Positions 12,054-22,464 of a stretch of 64,000 nucleotides of DNA are shown in pieces. This stretch comes from Gonocerus acuteangulatus. Lineage: Eukaryota > Arthropoda > Insecta > Hemiptera > Coreidae. The notes beneath the pieces are model-generated. The model made no database searches, was not told the origin of the DNA, and saw only the letters and a program-made list of their open reading frames with translations. Every line of letters begins with the position of its first letter. Position 1 is the first letter of the stretch. The translations under genes were made by a program, and so were the position numbers. The DNA is taken from the NCBI GenBank assembly GCA_946811695.1, contig OX328126.1, positions 85,259,536 through 85,323,535 on the forward strand. The letters are read 5' to 3'.

Positions 12054-12056
12054 TAA

Positions 12057-13092
12057 GGCTCAGCGCACACGGTGAGACTGTTTTGCAACTCCAGTTGCAA
12101 ACTAGTTGCACGCGCAACTGTTTCCTCTTTTGACCTCGGCAATGTATTTCAATGGACAGGCGTACACGACGCAACTTGTTTTTGACGATTTCAAACCAGT
12201 CACATGCAACCGTGGGCCCGCGGTTGCAGTTGCGTTGCATTCGAGTTGTACGAGACTTTCGTCGGACAGCCGTGCATTCTATCGATATTTGCGGTTGCTT
12301 AGTTACATGAAGGTTAATTTATTACATATGTTTTTCAGCTATGTTATTTTGGGTTATGTAAATATAAAGGCAGTTTTAAGTAAAGTGTATTTGAGCCATA
12401 TAGCCAATAACAACATGTGCCATCAAGAACTTAACGTGAAGCAATTTCTGATTTAAAAACGGATGTCAGATTCGTTTTTAGCACATTAAAAAACCCCTAA
12501 ATTCAAATTTTGTGAATATTACAAAAATAAAAAAAAAAGGGTATTTTAAATTTTACTAAGGGGGAGGGCCCTTATAAGTTTGTTAAAGATTCAAGAATCC
12601 GGCCATATTTCAAAGAATATTTACCCGATTCAAACCAAACTTGGAGGTTCGATAGTCTGACACATTTCCGTCCAATGAGGGTGTTTCTACGTGTTCTGGG
12701 ATTGACGTTATATGCAAAAAAGTTAACATTTTATTTTTATTTTGAGAACCATTTTTTGCAAGTAGAATCACCAGAATAAAAATAGTTCATATTGGTGACC
12801 CCCATCGCTGTATACTCCCCTTGTGAGTCTGACATCGCAAGTTCTTACAAAAAAATACGTAACTCACTAAATAAACAAACCACTTGTTGGGCAATTGATT
12901 TAAAACAAGCCAATATACTCGCGTGTTTTGTTTCAGTTGCATACTAATTTCATACGCAACTGGTTTGCAACTCTAATTGTAGAAAAGTCGCACCGTGAGC
13001 AGAAAGATTTTTCATTTCAGTTGCAAACTGGTTTCAGACGCAACTAGGTTGCAACTCGAGTTGCAGAACAGTTGCACCGTGTGCGCTGGGCC
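12057..13092. mobile_element. 1036-bp terminal-inverted-repeat element with TAA duplications (PIF/Harbinger-like)
   Basis: Ends ggctcagcgcacacggtg and caccgtgtgcgctgggcc are inverted repeats. TAA lies at both borders (12054-12056, 13093-13095). Subterminal zones on both sides carry many copies of gttgcaact-like motifs in both orientations, possible transposase binding sites. No transposase is seen, so it is a non-autonomous copy. Confidence 0.75.
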
Positions 13093-13130
13093 TAAGGGAT
13101 CAAGAAAAAATTCATTTGAATGATGACTTG

Positions 13131-13340
13131 TTATTTATTTAAATTTTAACGTCCATTATTATTACCTACGAATTTTGGGACGGGTTATCTATATGTTACC
13201 ACCCTTATAGCCAGGATAGGGCTGATGCCTTTTCTTTTTTCTGAAGAAAGCCACCAGCCCTAGTGGGAATCGAACCCACGATCCTTGGTACGGAGTGTTG
13301 AGTGCTCTCGCCTTAACACTCACGGCCATCGGGCCTCCTG
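13131..13340 (-). repeat. tRNA-derived SINE, family 1
   Basis: Minus strand: ggaggcccgatggccgtgag, gggttcgattcccac, body gcatcagccctatcctggct and tail taacgttaaaattt. Close to the copy at 9845. Confidence 0.8.
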
Positions 13341-13505
13341 CATTCTTTTAAATAATACAAGTTCCCAGTGTTATTTGATTATGCCCGAAATAATATGTTT
13401 AAAATTTATTTTTATTTTGTTAATTGCTGACAAATTATCTAGTCAAGTTGGGATTTCTAGCCATGAGGATTTCTTAACTAAATAGGCTCCTGGGCTACGT
13501 ATTAT

Positions 13506-14114
13506 CAGTGTTGGGCAAAAAACATTCAGAATAATGAATAAATCGGTTATTTCATTCTGAATATTGAATAATTTTTTATTCATTATTCGGTCAATTCAAT
13601 GAATAACGTAACTAATGATTTATTGAATGAAATTTTTTATTGAATGAAATTTTTTATTGAATGAAAGTTATTTCTTTTCATAAAACAATTTTTTGAATGA
13701 AATTGATTTATTTGACTGAAAGTTTTTGTTAAATACAAGTGATTTATATTAACAATCTTTTCTAATAAAAATGACTAAGTTCGTTAAAATGTTTCTTACT
13801 TTTAATGAAAATTGTTTATTTAAGTGATATTGTTTACTGAACTTAAAGAATCTGAGTTTGTTGGTCCGTGAACCACATTATTTTAAATGTATAAAAATAA
13901 TGAATGAAGAATGAAACATAATTAATTATTCATTAAATTTAAAAAAAAATCAGTCAATGAATAAATTTTATTCAATAAAAATGTATTGAGTAATGAGCCA
14001 ACCCTGTTATTCATAGAATAAAAAATAAATCAGTGGATGAATAACTTATTAAATGAATAAATTCTTATTCAATAAAAATTGTTTTGAATGATTATTGAAT
14101 AATGCCCTACTCTG
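13506..14114. mobile_element. 609-bp hAT-type MITE with 8-bp duplication
   Basis: Begins cagtgttgggca and ends with its near-complement (tgccctactctg). The 8-bp target duplication cgtattat is perfect at 13498-13505 and 14115-14122. The interior is low-complexity, made of attcatt/aatgaat repeats in both orientations. No transposase. Confidence 0.85.
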
Positions 14115-14122
14115 CGTATTAT

Positions 14123-16157
14123 AAGTAGTTAATTCATCAAATGGAGCGAGGCTTCAAGTTGGCTGCGTAACTTTATAAACATCTTAAACCAAATATTACT
14201 GCCATTGTTACAATTCTGATAGTACTATACAATGCCTGTTTGATTAATGTATCGGGGTAGAGATCGGAATAATTGAATTACAACCCAAGCTTAGCAAGAT
14301 AATCTTTCAAAAGCTAATGATTTTAAATTAATTCTGCATAATTCTACAAGTATTATTGAACGCCAATTTAATACATTTAATTCCTATTGCGGCTCAAAAT
14401 TCTAGATACATTAGGAATTCTGTCATAAGAAATACTTACAACCCTTTCATCGAAACGAAGCTCGTGATGTTATTTGGTCGAGGTCGCCGGATTGTCCAAC
14501 ACCAATTCCGAGATTGACAAAATAATTTTTATAGTTTTTCCTTATGATGACAAAAAACATTAATATTATGATTGAGAAATTTTACAAGGTACAGTCATAT
14601 ACATACATGCCTTGAAACTTATATTATCTGTTATCCTTAATATCTATAATTATAATTATCTATTATTAATTATCTATAATCTATTATCCTTATTATCTAT
14701 AATCCTGTGTTTAATGACCTCTTAGTGGTTGACGACACATTAAACAAATCAATAAAAAAAAAACAAAAAAAAAAAACAACATATTAAATAACTGAGCGCC
14801 GGGAGAATACAGCTTTAAACCCACTTGATTGTTGTGTGTTGCGGGATAACATATAAGCAGTGCCGTATTTCATTCTACTTATCCTGGGACAAATATTTCT
14901 CAGGGACAATTTCCGTTTCTTTTTCTTTCTCTAAGAGATTATTAATTATTTAGTACTGCTAAATTATTTATATTCTCACTAATATCACTGCTCATGAGTA
15001 AATAATTACCATAATTAAAAATAAAAAAAGCTATTTCCCCTTCCTAAAAATGTTTTTAATTTGATGAACAGTGTACTGTATAATAGTCACAGATATTTAG
15101 TGTAAATTTTATGTCTATTATAGTCAATGTGAATGCAATCTCACAATGGTACAATCCCAAATAAATGTACTAATTTTTCTAGCATTGCTCGATCTGTGTG
15201 CGGTCCAGTGTTATGATGAAACAACATTTTCTTGATATGTATTCATAAATTGCGAGCAGTTTTTAATCCCTCCTGAGATGAAAGCAGTGTGAAGAGATGA
15301 ATCTCTCCTTTCTACGATCTGATACACAATTAATTGTGGCTCTGATTTCAAAAGATGTTTGCGAACTTTGTTATTAAAATTAATATGTTGTCCTGAACGG
15401 GGCTCATTAAAAATGCTGCTTTATCCAACCTAAAATTTCTTTTACCATTTCTGTGCAGTCCTTACACTAATAGCATATCCATTGTGGACAATATTATTTT
15501 TAATTGCTGCAGATCTGGCAGTTTCACAACCTGAATATAAAAAATATACACTGAGTTTTTGTATTAATTTTTTATGGGCATTAATAAGCGTTTGAAGTTT
15601 AAGAAAATTGGCAACAGACTGACTGATAAAATATTAAAGCAAAGCTACATGTTGACAGGTTCAAAATCTTATTGGTATAGTAGCGATTCTCATGTTATTA
15701 ATGATAAAATTATGTACTGACCAAATATTTAATATAAAGCATTTGTTATACCAAGTTGATATAAGATTGTTTTGGAAAGACTCCTAAAATTATTTTATAT
15801 ACTTCTGCTAGAATGGTACTTTTATTAAATAGATTTTCAATATCATACTAGGTATCATCATCTGTCAGGGTTTTTTTTCACATTTCTTTGTCAATGAACA
15901 ATGTCAAGATCGAATAAACCAGCTGAATTTTAGTCTAGATTCCTATAATTTTTTGGTTCGATGTACCATCAAATTATAACTTATATTCCTCCCCCATTGG
16001 GAAGCTGGGACATCCTCAGAGTATTTTTGTTTATTTAAGTAATATATATACCAAGAAGAATTCAAACTATACATATAGGTTACGTAACATTTTACATTTT
16101 ACAGATCTTTTACAGAAACTGACGAATTTAATCAAATATTTTTTCTTTTTGTTTCAG
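14123..16157. other. no recognised gene; upstream part is probably intron of the beta-subunit gene
   Basis: AT-rich. A ttatctataat-rich stretch at 14620-14700, then tgtgtttaatgacctctt and a poly-A tract (14703-14780), look like a retroelement 3' end. The N-terminal exon of the beta subunit was not found. Confidence 0.4.
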
Positions 16158-16298
16158 CGAAAATCCTGTTCTTCTACATTTGTTTCTACGCTTGCCTGAT
16201 GGGTTTCTTCTCGGCCCTCCTCGCCTTGTTCTTCCAAACCCTCGACTTCAAAGCCCCTAAATGGCAGCTTTCTAGTTCATTAATTGGTGCGAACCCAG
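16158..16298 (+). CDS. nrv: nervana-like beta subunit exon with membrane helix
   Basis: Acceptor tttcag precedes and donor gtaac follows. The exon begins with the last two bases of a split codon and ends in phase 1. It encodes the transmembrane helix plus [20 protein letters not shown]. Confidence 0.92.
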
Positions 16299-19200
16299 GT
16301 AACAACTATAATTATTATAATTTCATTGTATTTGTGCTGTTTGTAAATACAGTAGGACCTCCATTATCCGGGGTGATGACGGGGAGGGTGGTCCACGGAT
16401 AGTCGAAAACCCCGGATAATCGAAACACCAGTAGTGGGTTCACATCATAGAAAGACGTAAAAGCGTTTCAGTTCTAAGAATATGAAATAAATTGAGATTC
16501 TTCCCGAAATATAGAATCATCACATTCTCCCAAAAACAGCGCTGTTTTTCCATTCTTTAGTTCACAATATACGTAATAAATTTAAATATTTATATTCATA
16601 TTTACGAACATAATCGTCATTACATACATACAAATATTTAATACATAATTATGAAATCAAATGCTTTAGTTGATAAAAATAAAAATAATTCAATAAATAT
16701 GTTTGTATATACATACATATATGTACATAATATTTAAAGTAGAAATAAAAATTCCCCCATCGAGACCCCGGCTAATTGGAATCCCGGATAATAGAGTCCC
16801 TGATAATGGAGGTCCTACTCTACAATATTTCATATATTTTACAAGATTAATTTGATTTATTAGATTAGAGAAATCATTCAATGAAATCCTCAAGAACATT
16901 TTTTGGCACTGTTTTTGTGACTATTTTTAAGTTCATGGTTAATTAACTTAGTATTTCTTTGTAAGAAAACTGACCATTTTTTTTTTTTTTTTAATTTTTG
17001 TAAGAAACAATTTATAATTATTTTTCTCTTCCTCATTAAGGTTTTTTTTTTTTTTTTTTTTTCTTTTACAGGATATTAGATGAACAAAATTATTCTTTAA
17101 CATTACCAATGACAATTATTGAATATTGGAAAACAAATAAAATGTTTTACCAGGGAAAAATAAAATTTAAAATAATATTTGGTTCTCTAGCTATTAAATG
17201 AATAAAAAAAATATATCACACAATGACAACGGCAAAAATGTTTAAAATGCAAATAAGTACATAGACAATATGACATACACTTAATATACCATTATATTCT
17301 CTCACTTACACCCTTTTCAATAATTCAACTACAAATCGTGTTTTTTGCCCTCCTGTAAAATTTAAGTGTTTGTATTTATGTGACTGTTCTTCCTGAACAG
17401 CGATATGATAATGTCATTCTTCTCTTAAAGAAACATCTTATTAAATTAAGATAATACGTTTACACGTAATTTACATATTTTGGAAGTACAAGAGCCACAA
17501 ATAACGTTCTTCAAAATAATTGGAAACTATTTATTGCAGAATTATTATTAATTTTAATGTCTACATTAAAAACTTAAATGATAAGGACAGAAGGTAAGAG
17601 CCATTAAAAAAACACTGAACTCTCTTGTTGTAGGTAAATATTGCCATATTTTCAAATAAAAAAAAAAGTCCACTACTTTCAATATAAATTTAAATCTTAC
17701 ATTTACATTACTTGTTGACTATGTCTATCTACCAATGATTTAAGTATGAAATTTGTTTTTTGTTATTCCATTACATCAATCTTTTTCTCATATAACTAAT
17801 AATTTTTTTTAGCCTGTTTAGTGCCTGCTTTAGTAGAAACTAAATCAGATTTTCAAAAAGTACCAGTACCACTAATTTAAAAAAAAAAACAATTGGTTCT
17901 AAATACACTTATCTGAATACTTTCTTAGCTGTAGTGTTTATTTTACTTTAAATGTTGCCTCTTTCGAATGTTCATATTGTAAAGCTGAACTAAATTGATT
18001 ATAGTTTGTAAAATACGATATTGACTTGACAGGTTTGGGGTTCAGGCCTATGCCGCCAGAATCGCATGTAGAGAGTACACTCATTTGGTATAAAATGGGT
18101 GAGAGTAACTACGCTTCTTGGACGAACAAGTTAGATGACTTTCTCAAACGTGAGTAACTATATTTTCCTTCTTTCTTTCTTTTTTTCTTTTTTTTCTTTT
18201 TTGTGCATTTTTCTGTAGTTTAACAAAACTAACTGCAAGTTTCAAAGCATAAACCTAATTGTTTGGTTTCCCACTATTGTAATAATTTGAATGAAATGGA
18301 TTTATAACATTTATTTTTTTTTTTTTATTTATTGATTATAGGTGCTTCTACTGCCAAGGTCATTAGCACCTCTGTTTGTTTGTTATAACATTTATTATTA
18401 CAATAATTATTATTATTTTATTGATCTTTATTTTTCGATGATATCATGAAATTACCAAAATACTGAATCATTTTTGTTCATTTTGAAATAAAAATTTAAA
18501 TATTCTCCCTAGTTCTTCTGATTCATAATTTTCAAATATTAAAATGCTATAAATCTATTAAGACTAATTGAAGGGCTCAGTGCCAAAGGTGACTAACCCA
18601 CAATTAGAAATAACTGTGAAAATTGGAGTTAAAGGTAGGAAGAATGTGAAAAAAATTATTTTTGATGACAGAAATGATTTTATTTCATCCAATTAAAACC
18701 ATTTCTGTCACCAACACTATTTTTTTTTTTCACATTCTTCATACCTTTAACGCCAATTTCCTCAGTTATTTCTAATTGTTGGCACTGAGCCCTTCAATTA
18801 GAAAATTACCAACAATTAATTTAGTTATTTAGTGTTAATACTCCATTCTATCTTTGAAACGTTACTGTCCTTAACGACTTAGAAATCCTCTCTGTTCAAA
18901 ACCTATCCAAAACCCGATACCTTAACTTCCACTCTCGTTTGCCTGCTGACTACAATCCCCTAATCAATAATTTATCCTCATCCTCCATTTCCGGTTACCC
19001 TCATTACCACCTCTAGAGATCTACTGTAATCAAACCATTTAAAATAATGTAATGTAACAATGCAGCATTTTTTGTTAAAGTTATAAACTCAAGTACTCGC
19101 GGCACCAATTCTCATAGGTTCTCTGAGAATTTTCAGCAGTTTTATTTACAGTAGGTGAGCAGCTGTTAATTATTCCCTCGGTGATCATTCCACTTTATAA

Positions 19201-22046
19201 TTGTCATAGATCATTTGGCAAATTTCATGAATTCTAAATTGCTAAAAAAAAAAAAAAACTTTTTTCATAATCATAGTTGAAGATGAGGGTGGGGAAGAAT
19301 GAATGGATTCTTCAAGTAAGTAGCATGAGTTTTTCCCCAGGGAGGCGTCCTGTCACCTCTCCTATGGTGCTTAGTGGTGGATACACTACTGACGAAGCTG
19401 AAGAATCAGGGCTTCTCAGCACAGGCGTATGCAGATGATCTGGTAATTACGGTGGTAGTCAAGGTGCAATCAACCGTGAGTGAACTGCTGGACACAGCAC
19501 TGAATTCAGTGGACGAGTGGTGCCAGGAAAAGCACCTTAGAATCAATCCACAGAAAATTACTCTGGTGCCATTCACAATGAAGAGGAAACTGGATGGATT
19601 GGGCATACCTAGCCTGTCAGGCCACAACTTAAGTTTTTCCAAGACAGTGAAGTACTTGGGTGTTAATTTGGACTCTAAGCTTAACTGGAAGGAGCACATC
19701 TGCAAGACTGCAGGAAAAGCCACACAAACCCTGTGGGCCTGCCGGAGAGTGGTGGGGAACAATTGGGGCATCACCCCTAAAGGCATGCACTGGATTTACA
19801 CAATGATTGTAAGGCCTATCATCTCCTACAGATCAGTAGTGTGGTGGCATCGATGCAGCACTGACAGTGTTAGGAAGACTCTGTGCTCCCCACAAAGGCT
19901 GGCATGCCTGATGATTACGAGAGATTCTACTTGACCAGTAGAGATATACATCGAGGAGATAGCCAGCTGTACAGCTTACAGGTTTGCTATTAAGGGCCAC
20001 AAACCTTGTCCAGCCTTAGGGTCTCACTTTGTAATTATCCGAAGGAATTGGCAGGATCCAATCCTTTGCATGCCATCGGACTTTCAGGACCAACACTCCT
20101 TCACCTCGAATTTTACAACAGTGATTAAGCCGAGGGAAGCAGTGCTGGAGCACAAGCTAACACCAAGCCGGGTGGATCGGTTCTGCTACACAGACGGCTC
20201 AAAAACTGAATCTGGCACAGGAGCTGGTGTTTGGATTCAGGGGCCCACAACGTTGGCCTGCCACTGGGGAGGTTTACTTCAGTATTCCAGGCTGAAGTCA
20301 CCGCCATTGGCGCATGTGAAGACCTTATGAATAGCGGCTCTCCCAAAGACAAGCACTTTACCACATTTTCTGACAGCCAAGCGGCCATAAGAGCTCTATC
20401 CATGAACAGCAAGTCAAAGGTAGTACAGCAATGCAAGGACAGCTTAAACACACTGGGACTACGTAACAAAGCCAGACTGGAGTGGGTTCCAGGCCACTCT
20501 GGTATCCAGGGTAATGAAAGAGCTGACGAGTTGGCCAATATCGGGGCAGCGACAGTCCCCCTTTAACCAGAACCTCAATGCGGGATTGCACCAGCAGTGG
20601 CCAGATTAAGTATTAGAAGGTGGCCGGAAGCTGAGCATAGGAGGAAGTGGTGTAGCAGCTCCACCCAGAGACAGGCCAAGCTGTTCCTTTCCTTTGTGGA
20701 TAAGAAGAGGACGGAGGCTCTCCTTAATCTGTGCAGATCTAAGGTAAGACTAGTAACAGCTCTCCTTACAGGTCACAGCAGAATGCACCGGCACCTCTAC
20801 TCCATGGGGCTGACTAAGACTACATGGTGCAGACTGTGCCTTGAAGACGATGAGACGCCGTATCACATCATATGCAGATGTCCAGCACTTGCAGCAAAAA
20901 GATATCTGCATTTTGGTGCAGACTTCATAGACAACCCTAGAAGGTTACCTGATTTGAACCTTAGGACTCTCTTAAGGTTCATGACTGATATGGACCTGTT
21001 GGTGTAACAGGCAGGCTTGTCGGGTGGCACAATAGGCCTTGTAGGCCTCGGTGCAGTTCTTTCCAGGTCTTCTCCGAGCACTCGTTCTTAATTCTAAAGC
21101 ATGAGTTGGTGTCCAAAATTGCTTAAAACATTAAAAGTTATATTTACAATGTTTCAAACCTGTTTACGTTCAATGCCTGAAGATGAACACAAGTTCAAAA
21201 TGTGGCAAATATAACTTAATGTTTCAAACAATTTTGGGGAGCAATTCCTGCTAGTTACTTCAAGAATTTTGTCATTAATTTATGTATGATGATAAATAGC
21301 TTCTAAATGTATTTTTCTCAATATTTTAAAATTAAAATAAACAATCACAACTTAAAACAAATGAATTTTAGAAAGAATGATTAATAGGCTTGTGTGTAAA
21401 GCAACCTAATTCATTTTGGACAGCAACCCTTATTTATTTTGAATAAATAAAGGTTTCTTAATCTTCTACAAAATAACAAAATATATCATAAGGTTTCCCA
21501 AATTTTAAACAATTTCTACTCTATATACAAAGAATGACTGATCCTTATGTCTTAATGAAATATGAATTTCATCCCTGATTTGTGTAAGAAGGTTACCAAT
21601 GACAGTGGTTTTACTCACTTTAAACAAATCTGGCTAAACTTTATATTGGGTGGAAGTAATCCTTCATATTAATATTTTGTAATGAAAGAGGAATTCTTTA
21701 AATAACTTTAATGTACCCCTCACAGCTTTATCAGCGTATAAATATACTGCCTTTGAAGGGCACTGCAAGCAGTTCCCACAACTCAAGAATTTATTTGTAT
21801 CATTTTATACACTTTAGGGACCCCTATGTGGATTATTTTAGTTTAATTAAATTATAAACAAAGAATTTATAAAAATCAATGATAAGGTAGACCAGCACTG
21901 AAATTTTCATATCTGATTCAAGGTGATTTTGCTTAAAAATAGAAAGTAATTATTCCACTGAAGTTTTTTTTTAATCAAATAAGAGGATTTGGGACCTGGA
22001 ACAAAGGTAAGGTTGTTACAATTTTTTAATAACTGTAAATATTATA

Positions 22047-22100
<54 letters not shown>

Positions 22101-22390
22101 TAATACATTTTAGTTCTTTGGTGGCTAAAGAAGAGGACTTCTTAACAAGGTCGGACTAAAAAATTTAGGATTAAGACTTACAGAATATTGTTATATTTTA
22201 ACCAAAATTTAATATTGGGATGTACAAAACTTTACCTTGTTGTAGAAGTGTACTTGATGAGGTGCAAAAGAAATAAAAGCATGAAACATGTACGTCATAC
22301 ATAATAAATAAAGTGGTATAATACAAGAGACTACTACTTTACCAACCCTAAGCCTACAAAGAACTAAAATGTATGGATCATCTACAAGAA

Positions 22391-22464
<74 letters not shown>

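Noticed and set aside
19406..19786. 126-aa minus-strand ORF
   Set aside because: Antisense shadow of the LINE reverse transcriptase; the plus strand has YADD and other RT motifs.
20125..20591. Minus-strand ORFs of 137 and 77 aa
   Set aside because: Shadows of the LINE RNase H region.
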